DNA from: Micrasema longulum
Lineage: Eukaryota; Arthropoda; Insecta; Trichoptera; Brachycentridae
Direction: 5' to 3'
Assembly (NCBI GenBank): GCA_022494885.1
Contig: JAGVSM010003740.1
Location: 372,001-436,000 of the forward strand
Length of the DNA stretch: 64,000 nucleotides
The notes under the pieces are model-generated. The model ran no database searches and was not told where the DNA came from. It was given only the letters and a program-made list of their open reading frames with translations. The translations under genes and the position numbers were made by a program. Positions 39,100 to 50,900 of the stretch are shown here, one piece after another. Within the stretch, counting starts at the first letter, position 1. Each line of letters begins with the position of its first letter.

Positions 39100-40156
39100 T
39101 TTTTTTTATTTATTGGGGATATCAACAGTAATACATGTAACAAAAATACACAAATAAAATATACAGAGAATAAAACCAATGACAGATATCCACAGAAATA
39201 CATTAAATACACGTACAATACATACTAGTGTGTTTGTGTGAGTGTAAGTGAGTGAGAGGGTGGGTGTTATATTGGAATGAGGGTGGACATGTGTGTAAAT
39301 ATTGCACAAGTGTCAAGTGTCGAAAATATAAATATATTTAAAATATTAAGAATCAGAGATAAAATATAAAAAAATAAAATAAGACTTTATTATTGAAACT
39401 AAGTATAAGACAAAAAAGTATGTTTTAAGACGCGCATTTTAAATGTTATTTTTTACAATCAAATGGATCAATAAGGGGAAAGTTCAAATTATATTCACTA
39501 CAAAACGTATAAGTGGAGAGTTCTGGGCATAGTTCGTACGAACTGCTGGCACATGAAATAGAGAGCTCGACGTGTGACGGGTGCGGTAGCCGGGGACATT
39601 TAATGATAACTCCGACAAAAGAGCCGGACTATCAAGGCGTCCACTAAGTATGTCATGAAGCACCCCCATGTCCAACAGTAGACGGCGATCTTCTAAAGTA
39701 AGCAAGTGGTGTTTTTTGCAGGAAGACATACAATTGAGATCGGTATACCTGCATCTCCAGTTAAGATGTCTAAGAAATGTCCGTTGAATTTTCTCGAACT
39801 TTTCTTTATGTGTGACATATTGTGGAGACCAAACAGAAGAGGCATACTCGAGCAAACTGCGAACATGAGCAAAGTAGACGATATCTTTAAATACCTGACA
39901 TGTACGAAGCACAAAACCAAAGTTTCTATGTGCACGGGTCAGTATGTCATAGAAGTGATTCTCAAATGTAAGTTTGCTATCAAGAATAACACCCAGATCG
40001 CATACAGTATCAACTCTCTGAACAGGTTGGTTTTCTAATATATAATGATATGGGATGGGATGTCGACCACTATAAAGCAATATTGTACGACGATGTTGTA
40101 CAATATTGCTTTGGACATTGATATTTTTTAAGTCTCTGAGAGAGTTTTTCGTTTCA
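39100..40156 (-). pseudogene. Jockey-like LINE 3' portion, minus strand
   Basis: An open frame from about 40155 to 39484 on the minus strand encodes the C-terminal part of a non-LTR reverse transcriptase (VDTVCDLGVILDSKLTFENH, VRSLLEYASSVWSPQY, KIQRTFLRHLNWR, DRRLLLDMGVLHDILSG). A 3' UTR with GTGTGTG-type simple sequence follows and ends in AATAAATAAAAAAAACAG at about 39100, the LINE poly(A). It is 5'-truncated and sits against the plus-strand LINE fragment, probably a nested insertion. Confidence 0.8.
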
Positions 40157-40575
40157 AGATTCTCTTATTTTTTTAACATGTCCTCAAGATGTAATGTAAA
40201 CCTATGTGTTATTTTTATATATATACCTAATTTTGTTTTTTTTTTATATGTATGAATTAAGATTGAATATTTTGTAATGTACACATATATAAATAAAAGC
40301 GTCTTTAATTCCATCTACAAAAGTGTACTAGATGACGGATAAGTGTTGTCATGTTCAAGAAAAAAAAAATTGGTTCTGTAGATGTATTTGAACATTCGGT
40401 CCAGAAAATTGTTACTGAAGGAAAAACAGTCGAGAATTCGTCAACAAAATTCAGTACATCTGAAAATTATTAGTTAATAATAAGATGTAAAAATAACTAA
40501 CTGTACAAAGTTTTTTTAGTGTTTTTATTCTTTTTTGTAGAAGACATTGACATTATTCATTGTTTTAACTGTGTT

Positions 40576-40581
40576 TTTATT
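40576..40581 (-). other. Candidate polyadenylation signal, minus-strand gene
   Basis: AATAAA on the minus strand (TTTATT on plus), about 230 bp after the stop codon of the 40807-47665 gene. Motif evidence only. Confidence 0.3.
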
Positions 40582-40806
40582 ACTATGTTTCAATAAACAC
40601 GTTGAAATATAAAATAATTAAATAAATGGTTGTACAAAACAATATATGTAAGTGTTAAAAATATTATATTGTTTTCTCATTCTGAATTTCCATGAAATGC
40701 TGGAAATATTTTAATCGGGCAAAATTAAAATAAATCACAGCGCCTTCCGTTTGCACCAACTTATACTTGTCACTATGTACATTATGAGAGGAAAGCATTT
40801 TTTTAA

Positions 40807-43800
40807 TTAAATAATATTTGGGTCTAAGTTTCGGTATTGCCACTCCGCTGCTCCCCATCCCTTGACTCCATTTATTTCAAAGTTGGCAAGTCTTTCTACC
40901 ACTCGACACTCGTGTTCGTCTCCCATATAGAATGTTGGAGAGTCAGTCACGTCTACTTGTACTGTATACATTGTACCACCTAGAAGCAGTATAAAGAAAA
41001 CGCATGGTAATTATTGAAAAACCAATGTGGTAGATAATTTTTCAGTAAGATAAAACAAAAAATAGCTACATTAATTCACAATGTCAGGAATGGCTAAATT
41101 ATCTTTGATGGAATCAGAAAATGATTTTTCTTACTATTTATTATGTAAATAGGTACATTAATAAGTAAATATTGCTTTTTCCAGCTATCTCACTAAGTAA
41201 CAATAGTATTATATTCTGAGATAATAAGAAATTAGACCTTTTTGTATTTAATTTAATAAGTGTATGTTTAATTGCATTCCCTTTTTTTAAATACGGTTCT
41301 TATGATTTATCTGAATATTTAAATTTTTAGTACATTTTCAACTAGTAAAAAAAATGATAGAAAGTCAAAATCAAGTTGTGGTAAAGTTAAAAAAACAACT
41401 GGTTCTTTTTCAAAACTAAAGCCCATATTACATGAATCAAAAAATGGTACAAGATTTGACCCAATGAGTATTGTATTATGTAATACATACATTGTGTTAA
41501 ACCTGTGGTAAAATTCAGAAAACTTGCCTTTCTTTTCTGGATATCCTGTTTTTCAATAGTATATGGTTCCACTATCTATGTTATTTCCGAAACCTGATGT
41601 TGAGTTTTGGTCGCATAATAATATATTGTTAGTTGTCACGTTGCCAGTGGTCGCGATGTTACATTATAGTTCGTTTAGTCAATTGTGAAACTGCTCATTT
41701 TTTGTCATGGCGCCGAAAACATCTATGAATTGTGTATGCTTATGCACAATTTTCAATCCCAAAAACTGCCCATGTAAAACTGATTTGGCACAATAATTGT
41801 TGTGCAAGAAGTTGGAGATCTTGTACCATTTTCTGGAGAAACTGCCCGAGATATTGTACCATTTTCTGGACCATGTAATATGAGCTTAAGATAAAACATC
41901 ACAGGATTTTTATTTCGAGACCGTTTTGTTTATTGATAACGACATAAAATCTTCATTATGATTCAAAATGAGTATACTCATACCTGCTTCGAATTGAAAT
42001 GCATAGTCTAGAGGCGGTGTTAGATTTTCTCCGTGCCGAAAGAGTTCAAGGTTACAGAAATCAACGGGGTATATTTTATTATCTGAATTTCTACACAAAA
42101 ACCCCACATTTAACCTGGAACAACACTTAAAATATGTCATTATTTATAAAAATGTTTTTATTTAATATTGTGGGGTGCTATTATGAATCATCTCGCGGGG
42201 GTAGAGAGTGGTTCATTTGTGGGTTTTTATTTTTGCACGCAACTATGTTTCATACATGGCTAAACTGATAATTAAACATCATTGTAAATTGACATTTCAT
42301 AGCTCGATATTACAAAACTGTTAAAAAAATAGAAAGAAACAAATACGGTTTGGTCAATTCAACCTAATTAAGTGTTTTGAGTAATGCTTAAGGTGGCAAT
42401 GATGTTCTAAATGAAAATCATCATGTTTGGTTTCACGTGTTCGTATTTATTTGATGTTCAATTATCAGTGTGGCCATATATGAAGTGTAAACGCATGCAA
42501 AAAATAAAAATTCCCCAAATTAACCGCTCTCTAAGGGGTAGAGAAGATTCAGAGTACCAGCCCTGATGTCTTACAAACCTTGAAAAACAAACGGGCATAC
42601 AAATCGTTCCAACGGTGATTCGATCTCCATTTTCAAGGGTTATAAAGTGAAGACCATATCTATGGAAGTTTTTCCATTCTCGCATAGTGCCTTTACATAA
42701 AAAAAAAAAGTTTTGAGGACATTTAAAAGTTAATACAACCAATGCCATTATAACTCAAATTCATTAATTTTCAGTTTAATTTACTACACCACTGTAAGAT
42801 AATTTATTTAGCATTTTCATTATGTAATTTATATTTTATTTTAAATTATGAGAGGAGGGTGATGGTGTTATTTGGTCAAATAAAGAATAGTAATAAATAC
42901 ATGTACTTAATGATTGAATAAATACCAACATACCAAAACTGTGATCTCTCACACTCTGCACCAAAAACTTATTTTCGATTCCATCTATTTTTACAGTTCC
43001 TTTAATAATTCCATGTTGCTCATAGTGTGTTTGATGAACTCTACAAATTACAAATATCAAAAAGATTACAAGTATAAAATCAAGTAAACTTAATGTGCCT
43101 ATGTGTACATATGTACCGATCAGTATGTATCTTTTTTGGGTGATCCCGTGTAAGTTGGATTCGTTCCGACGTTTTGGCTACCATTGCAGGGTAAACTGTT
43201 TTGCAGAAAATATATGTGTTTATGTACTAGTAATTTGTACCGGGCCGCAGTCGGCAGCAGGTACATTCCTTGTCATTTTTATAGTGTGTAGTGCCGGGAA
43301 CCATGTTGGGTTTAATTTCAGCCCATCGTCTTTGTCTATGTTATTTGGGTGTTTATGTATTTCAATTGCATCTTTTATAATTCGCGCATTATAATTTCTA
43401 GGTTTATGTAAAATCTTTGGTTTAAAGGCGAAAAGATAACCCGTGTCTATAAAGTGTTCTGTTAGTGCAGATTTTTCAACGTGCCCAAGTTTACATGCTC
43501 TTTTATGTTCGTCAATCCTTTTCTTTTTGTACACAAATTACTAGTACATAAATGCATATTTTTTTTACAAAACACAGTTTACAGTGAAAATGGCCCCTGC
43601 AATAGTGGTAACCGAAACTAATCCAACTTACACGGGATCAACTAAAAAAGATTATTGTTAATAAGTATAAATTTATTGGATATTTATTTATATTTAATAT
43701 CAGAGAATCTATATAAAACTGAATATTTGTGGATTTGAAAATTAGTATGGAATGTCCTCTAGTTAGATTAGTCTCCATTCTAATGATGTTTCACTCTTTT

Positions 43801-46800
43801 ACCGCAACTTTTATAATCTTCATATTTACTGCACTATGTTTAACCATATTTATACTATATATTTATATTATACTATAGAGTAGAAGAACTCGAGTATTTC
43901 TCTTTAAAAAAATAACTATGCTTTCCGTTCACTAAGTTCTACTGTACTGTGTTATACATTTTGTAACAATTGGCTACAGTAAGGTGCCAGAGAAATTTTG
44001 CAGAGTAAAACCATCTTATGAACAAATATTTTATGTCGACCCTCCCGGGACTTGGAGCTCGACAGGCGAACGCCCCAACCACTACACTGTGAGGCGGACT
44101 TATCTCCACTCCAGATGTTTGCCTGAGAATAGCTACAGAGTCAAAACTAGGTCTGTATCAAATTATTATTACTGTTGTGGTACTTTTTGCTGTACAGATA
44201 TCAAGTATTTTGTTCAAGTCAATAGTAAACTTACTCCTTTAATGTTTTGAAATATTCCTTGGTCCATGATTCTCGTGCAACATCTCTCGCCATGCTTAGT
44301 GGCGACATATCAGTGTCATAATTAAAGTGGTTGTAAACAGCACTCCACGTTGCTTCTAATTCTACTTTTACAGACTTGGAAGGATTATCATAAGACCTAA
44401 AATTGACACAGCCATAGAAGTATCTTCGATGAGGTTGATTGTAAGCAGTTGGATTTTTTGAAAATGTATATTCGCAAGAACCTGTGACATAGTTTAAAGT
44501 AGTTCATTTTTATTAAAACCATTTTAGAAATTTTTGAGAAATTTCACTACACAATTAAATGCTCTAATTTTTACTGCACGCAAAAAAACATTTTTTACAT
44601 CCAATTTCCTATAGCACTGAACTTTCTCATTCTTTAACAGTTAAAAATATTATGGCATATTTGCCTTATTCCTTAGAGTAATAATCTAATAGAGTCGCCC
44701 ATACGGAGACAAACAATTCTATGATTATTAACCACGAAGTTAGCTACAGATTACAGCAATACAACAGGCTATAGGTACTTGGGTTGATATTTGCAAGGCG
44801 CAAAACGAAACCGTCCGTTATACGTTAATTGTTAAACTAAAAACCAAACCAAAAATTTGGAACGCTTTTGTTCTTTGTAATAGAGCTTAAGGGCTTCTCT
44901 ATTCAAATCATAACTCTGAGGCAAATACACATTTTAAACTAATTCTATTGGAGTACTACATGCCAAAAGGGTATTGTATTTTCTGGCACATGCTATTTAT
45001 TAATATGTGCTATACACGAAAAGAAGATTAGGTAGAAAACTTAAAAGTATTGTTTTGGGTTCTTGGTAATCTTCGGATATTAAGAAATAATATTATAATC
45101 ATAAAACTTACTTCATAATTCCATTATATTCTATTATCCATGCTCTCATTGGATCCAACGGATAAAGATTGATTCCTTCGACTTTATACTGCCCTTCCTC
45201 TTCAGAAGTTTGCTGTAACGTGGTATCTGGCAACTTTGGCGATAAAAGTAATTCACCATCTTTTATCTGACAACAAAAAATATAATACTGTTTATTTTTT
45301 TTCAGTAGCTGAAAATTTTATTGCCAAATTTGATTTTACCAATCACAAAAATGAGAGGGTTCCTAGTTCCAAATGTTTGAAGACAAAAAGGAAGGGTTGT
45401 GTTTCTAATACCAGTTGGATGCATTTATATAAAAATATAAATTTATGTTCATCTCGGCATGAAACAGACTCATAAAGTTGTACCTGTTATGTTTCAAATA
45501 AATAAATAGCAAATTAAGTAGTTCTTTAGTTAGTGATTGTGATGTTTTACCCTGAGATATAAAAATGCATTGCAAACTCCTTTAGGTCGCCTTGCTATTC
45601 CACACACTAGAGCTGCTCCATTACTCGAAGTTCCATTGAAATACACTGCATCTATTGCCTGTTCAATATAAACAAATTATGGTTTATAAAAAAACATATA
45701 TGCAGGTGTTCTTTAAACCCTGTCACATCCGAAACCACGATGATCAGTATGAGCAAGAAGACATTTTGGTACATTAAAATAAATTTTTAGAACGAATTAA
45801 ATTTACAAAAATAAAACATTAAAAAAAAACAAATGGTTGCTTACTTCTGCAGGGGAGAAACCAGGAGGTTCTGATATACCGTCAACCGCGCCGCCGCCCC
45901 CCCCCCGCTTCTCTCCTGCAGAAGTTAGCAACCATTTGTTTTTTAAGTATTTTATTTTGAAAACTTTTCTTCTTTCTAAATATTTTTAATATGCTAATAT
46001 GTCTTCTTGCCCATACAGATCATCGTGGTTTCGGATGTGACATGGTTTAAAGAACGCCCTGTACTATAGGTAAAATCTAAAAATGTTTAGGTATGTAATT
46101 TACATTTTAATGAAAATGAACTTTAAATGAAAAGCAGAATGCAGGAAAGATGGAATATCCTTTAACAGATCATAGTCGTTAAAAGTAGTTATCACGCGCC
46201 ATTGTTCACAGACTTTGCAACTGCAAATGGTGATTGGACTCATAAAGGTAATAAACCAAAATCAGTGATCGAAAATTCCATTTTCAAGTTAAAAAATGAC
46301 AAATTTTTATGTTTTTTTTTAATATTATATTTTTATCGAGTACCTTAACCTTGTACAAGACACATAAGGCTACTAAATACAGGGGTCCAAACATATATAT
46401 ATATATATTTTTTTTAAAGAATAGATTTTTTAAATCAACCAATGATAGTGTTGTGATAGATTTCCGGTTTCCGGGAAGCCAACCCCTCAATCAGGACAAC
46501 ACCGAAGAGAACTAGTAATGTCACACACGGAGTAATTAAAAAAATTGTGGCGATTTTAATATTATGACATAAAAATATTGAAAATTTTTTTGGCTTAGTT
46601 TGATAGTCTATTAAAAACTACTTAACTTCCTCATTTACCATTGTACATGGGCCTCTTGGGGAATGGGAAAAAAGAACGAGCTAAAAACCATTTTTAACCA
46701 ATTTAATATACATAATAAAAACAATATGGGTTGGAATAATTTTCACTCAACATACATAATTTGAAAATTATGCATTTTATTTAAGTAAGCATTGTACCTG

Positions 46801-47665
46801 GTCACCGATTTAGCCATGAAGCTCTGCATTCAAATGGTGTTGGCAAATAATCAGGACAAATTTATAATTCCTTTGCAATGTATTTGGTAAATCAATACAT
46901 CAAATAGCCTTACTTTAGGGTTGTTATGAAGTGGCTGCGCTTGATCCAATAATGCATCCTCATTTGTCACGTGTAATCCATCCTTTGAACTCACATGGAC
47001 ATCTTTATTTCTTTCTTTGTTCCGTTTGTGCATTAACTAAAATGTTTACATTTAATCGTTGAGATAGTAAATATGTTTAAGTATCACGTGTCTTCTATTT
47101 CCATGGTAAATCACATCAAATCAAAAAACATTGACCCATTTGAAAACATTATTATAAATATAATATAATACTACAACATGATATCCCTTTTCTAATCGAG
47201 TTTCACAACAACTCGTTGAAAATGGGCCCTCAAAATCAAAATATTTGGGTTTACAAGAACGTAAATATTTATTTTTACAATAAAATTTAAATAAGCAAAC
47301 TAGCAGAAAAAATATTAACTTCATTTTTTTAGTAAAACTAAAACATTATCAGTTTTGCCCCATCATTACTGCAAAATTATTATTGTTTTATAAGTACTTT
47401 TGCTTTTCTTAATTTTGAATGCATTCATAAAAATATGTTAATTTTAAATTAATAGTTTACTACCCAAGTTTAGTACAGATAGGTATAATGTATATTCAAA
47501 TTGACTTACCTTTCTCATTGATAAAAATAAATAGAAAACAAAGTATTTCAAGTGAAAGAAACCATTTTCCTGCTGATACACACCAAATATTGGAGACTTG
47601 AATGGTCTGCTCACATACTTGATGAATAAAATGAAAAGAACAGCGGAGATAACCAGAACATACAT
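40807..47665 (-). CDS. Membrane-anchored beta-barrel-like protein related to insect PEP-synthase-like N-terminal module
   Basis: Exons on the minus strand: 47665-47510, 47036-46914, 45658-45551, 45266-45112, 44396-44235, 43040-42934, 42690-42579, 42114-41984, 40979-40807. All are GT-AG and in phase, giving 408 residues. Residues 2-15 are hydrophobic (signal anchor), followed by FYLFLSMRK and a basic linker. The rest matches, from memory, the N-terminal part of arthropod proteins annotated 'phosphoenolpyruvate synthase-like': DAVYFNG (95-101), GIARRPKGV, SVRDHSFG (264-271), HRYGLHF (280-286), TPPLDYAF (340-347), VKGWGAAEWQYRN (390-402). It stops right after that module, so no ATP-grasp or phosphohistidine domain is present. 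The fold is probably lipocalin/CrtC-like; the function is unknown. The start at 47665 is chosen because the hydrophobic anchor follows. An acceptor-like TCTACAG just upstream (47711-47712) hints at a 5' UTR exon. Confidence 0.8.
42172..42563 (+). mobile_element. TIR element family T1, copy 2
   Basis: Long imperfect inverted ends: GGGGTGCTATTATGAATCAT with a GGGGGTAGAGAGTGGTTCAT block on the left, answered by AACCGCTCTCTAAGGGGTAG on the right. The interior matches 15647-15993. It lies in the intron after exon 7 of the minus-strand gene and ends about 15 bp from that exon's splice donor. Confidence 0.6.
43120..43660 (-). mobile_element. Penelope-like element fragment with GIY-YIG domain end
   Basis: Minus strand encodes RIDEHKRACKLGHVEKSALT, EHFIDTGYLFAF, KILHKPRNYNARIIKDAIEI and HKHPNNIDKDDGLKLNPTW, the C-terminal (GIY-YIG endonuclease) region of Penelope-like reverse transcriptases. 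The fragment is bracketed by inverted repeats that share GATCCCGTGTAAGTTGGATT. The copy near 43600 also carries CCCCTGCAATAGTGG and CCGAAAC, resembling hammerhead-bearing termini. It lies in an intron of the 40807-47665 gene. The coding region is truncated. Confidence 0.75.
44040..44160 (-). repeat. Degenerate tRNA-like repeat
   Basis: On the minus strand, a leader GGAGTGGAGATAAGTCCGCC is followed by TCACAGTGTAGTGGTTGGGG, a box-A-like tRNA head, then CCAAGTCCCGGGAGGGTCGA as a decayed box B region. Same family as 22965 and 27128. Confidence 0.45.
44510..44645. repeat. Dispersed repeat R-B fragment
   Basis: Carries AATGCTCTAATTTTTACTGC, ATCCAATTTCCTATAGCACT and GAACTTTCTCATTC, the terminal block of the R-B family. 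Confidence 0.5.
45703..46061. mobile_element. Large fold-back MITE, complete copy
   Basis: Outer inverted ends CAGGTGTTCTTTAAACCCTG and, inverted on the right, CAGGGCGTTCTTTAAACCAT continue into matching TCACATCCGAAACCACGATG arms. Inner arms AAACAAATGGTTGCTTACTT and their inverse flank a C-rich loop with a run of ten C. It lies in an intron of the minus-strand gene. A partial copy lies at 4334-4569. Non-coding. Confidence 0.7.
46393..46408. repeat. (AT)n microsatellite
   Basis: An uninterrupted alternating AT run of about eight units in an intron of the minus-strand gene. Confidence 0.8.
46440..46640. repeat. Dispersed repeat R-B segment
   Basis: Shares GATAGATTTCCGGTTTCCGG, GAGAACTAGTAATGTCACAC, TTAGTTTGATAGTCTAT and AACTTCCTCATT with 50150-50465, and matches 11.5-11.7 and 26.4-26.5 kb in inverse orientation. 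Confidence 0.5.
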
Positions 47666-47799
47666 CTCATTTAGTTCTCTCCAAGAGTGACAATAAGTCC
47701 AACCGAACACCTGTAGAGATAGCTTATCAAAAATTAATAAGTTATCAAAGTTCAAATAAAAGCGATACTAAAAATAAAACAGATAATAAAAAAAAGATG

Positions 47800-47805
47800 T
47801 TTATT
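47800..47805 (-). other. Candidate PSMD12 polyadenylation signal
   Basis: AATAAA on the minus strand, about 105 bp after the PSMD12 stop codon and only about 90 bp before the acceptor-bordered first exon of the next gene. Confidence 0.45.
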
Positions 47806-47909
47806 ATTATTTCGGAGCAAATCATAAATACAAATAAAACATTTGCAAATTTTGTTATAATACTTTTCAATAAAAAATATTGCAAAATTAGTGACGGGAT
47901 TTATATTCT

Positions 47910-50900
47910 CTATTCTGCAACTTTGACATCATCCAAATTTCTCAGTGGTTTGTGAATGCATTCTTCTTTGTTGATGAGATGAGTGGTTTTGTTGACGAGC
48001 TGCATAAGTTCATTGAGATTATTGGACCATGCATTCAGTCGATCTGACACATCGGGGTTTTGGCTGAAATAAAAGATTTGTAAATTGATATCAGGGTTAG
48101 TACATATCTCGTCGTCATATTTTTCTTGGAAACCACTTCTATAAGCTGCTTTCTGAAAGTATATATAATCCAAAAATACTGAAAGAGATCAGTTTGAAGT
48201 TCCCAACAACTATACTAGAGTGAGATCTCATGCACTGTTTTACAATTCCAAAAGCCGTATGAATTAGACTTAGGGCAATTCGCTTGCTGAATACGGCTTC
48301 TGCAGATAATATTAACATATTTTTTGTACATATCGGCAGTTTAGCAGTTATCTGCTTTCTACTTGTTAACTTGCCATTCACAATATTACTTAAAATAAAA
48401 TACTTGTTTAAATGTTTAACCAAATTAAAGTTGACTGGTGTCTGAACACAACTCGTCTCCAATGCAATGTGGGACACAGAAAATATTGTGTTCTGAATCT
48501 GTTCAAGCGTGAGTTGCAATTTTGTAGTGATTTTAAACAAAGTTTTCATATGAATGATATAAAATGGAAAATTAGAAGGTTAGTACATTAAATATTCACT
48601 ATACTTTGAGAATTTTTTAGGAATTCTAATTTCATTTTCTGTTGGAGATTTTTACATCTGTCTGTTCAAATTATCGTTTCCTTATTGTTCCTGCAATTAT
48701 TCAAGAAATTCATTTAATATTACCTGCTTTTGCGCTTAGAAACAAAGAAACTTTATTCCACTATCATGATTCAATCCTTGTGACTTTCAGGCCCCTATAC
48801 CCACCATGTTCCAGCTATTAAATTCTAATTAATTCTATTTTGGGGTTAAATCAGCTTGTTAAATTGTTTGTCGAACGAAAAACAATTGAACATTATAAAT
48901 AGTAAGGGCCTTAGTTACCGGATTGTTTGTCCTGTATTTAAATGTCCTTATATTATTTCAAGTCAAGCCAAATTAAACTTATTGCATCTCAGGAATTCAG
49001 AATACATAGTACTTAAACAATTTATGACTTAAAATAGTATTTTAATTAGAGATGCCACAAATATTTGGCTACTATTTGGTATTCAGCATACTTAGCTACC
49101 TTTTTTTAGTATTCAGCAGAATACTGCATACTATTCGGCTAAAAACCAATTCCTAATCATGAAAAAAAAAACACATTACTTAAAAATGTATCTATTTTAA
49201 TGACGAAGTATTAGTTTAATACTTAAAATCTATCAGTGGTAAGTTGTTATGAATGAAAACTTTTTTTTCCAGCATTTGTTGGTAGCAAACGATTGTGCTT
49301 TTCCTCATAAATAATACCTCGTGAGATCTTGTTACTACACGGCAAACACACAACCTGTTTATTATCTTCACTACAAATCTCATAATATCCCCAAATAGGG
49401 GATTTCTTATTAAATGGTGCCATGATGTACAATCAACAAACAATTCATAATTACTAATAATTATTAATAAGGACTATTATTAACATTACGTGATGTAAAA
49501 ACGAACAAATAACGCATATCGCAACATGATCTAGTCGCTAATTAAACCAATACACCCGCCCTGTTTGCAACGAGACAGGCGTGAAATGCTCACATCTTTT
49601 GCCGAAGGTTTGGCCGCTGAGTATTCGGCGCTTTGGCCGAGAGCATAACCGAATATTCGGTATTCGTTCAAATTCATGGCATCTCTAATTTTTATTATGG
49701 TACCTGAAGTGCACAATGCCAGCCGGTCGGTCAGTCTTGGCTTTTACAGTTCCTCCTACCACCAGTTTGCAGAGGAAGTCCTCGGCTTCAGCGTGAGCCA
49801 GGCCCAGGAGTTCGCTCATGCGGCTCAGGGTGATACGGGTGTAGTACATCGACATAATGCGGATATTCTGAAAACACCATTTATTAGAGAAAATATATGG
49901 CATATTGAAAACACAAAAATATACACATGTAATTACTATGAATTTTTTTTTGTTTGAATTATTAAATCTGAACTAATTATATATATCGGACCCCCAGAAG
50001 TACACTGTGGTATGTCTAAATTGGCCATTTTGCAGGAGAGCAAAAACAAACTTTTTAACATTTATTGATGCTTGTAACTTAATGAATTATATTGCCTGGT
50101 ATTTGTTGTTGTACATTTGCTGGTAAATCATGAGAAGACAACTGTAGCATCATCATGAGGAAGTTGAATGCTACGGGAAATTGGATAAAAAAATGTTTTT
50201 TTTCGAACGGTAAAAATTAGAGCATTCAATTGTACGGTAAAGTTTCTTGAAAATGAACTGTGAAATACTAATCGAAAAGAACTGTGAAAAAATTAGTGTT
50301 CTGATATATTTCCGGTTTACGGGAAGTCAATTCACCAATCAGCAGAACTCCCGGAAGAGAATTAGTGACATCACACGCGTAATTACAAAACTCTTTTTTT
50401 TTGTTTAGTTTGATAGTCTATCAACAAATATTTAAAAGAAAAAAAAACATTGAATTTCCTCATTACAAACTTGAGTTTGAGGTATATCTTGCTTAAAATT
50501 AAAAACTTCAGCAATTCCAAAATTTGATTTGGATTGACTTGACAGAAAGTCAATTTGAACTTACATGCTCTACAACTCGGTTTCTTAGGTCATTCCACCT
50601 CTTCTCACCATCTTCAGTTGATGCTCCAAAAACAGGTGTGGCTCTCAGGGTTTGTTCATATTTAGTACACAATTTGTCCCACCGAATTAGTTCCGGATTT
50701 ATGAATAATCTTAACAACTCCCTGAAAAAAAAAACAAAATAAGCATCACTGTCATCTCCTTACCTGCATTTAATGGTGCTTAGAACATTGGTACCATAAA
50801 TGCAGTACACTAGAATCTCTTTTTATTTGGGGGATACGTTCCACACAGTACCGTGTAAAAAAAAGTATACCAAAAAAAAAATTGCTGGATAGGTTTCCTT

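Noticed and set aside
39484..40080. A host gene of about 198 codons
   Set aside because: The protein is the C-terminal part of a jockey-like reverse transcriptase with a LINE 3' UTR and poly(A) behind it.
43095..43394. Plus-strand frame resembling a membrane protein
   Set aside because: It is the antisense of the Penelope-like GIY-YIG frame.
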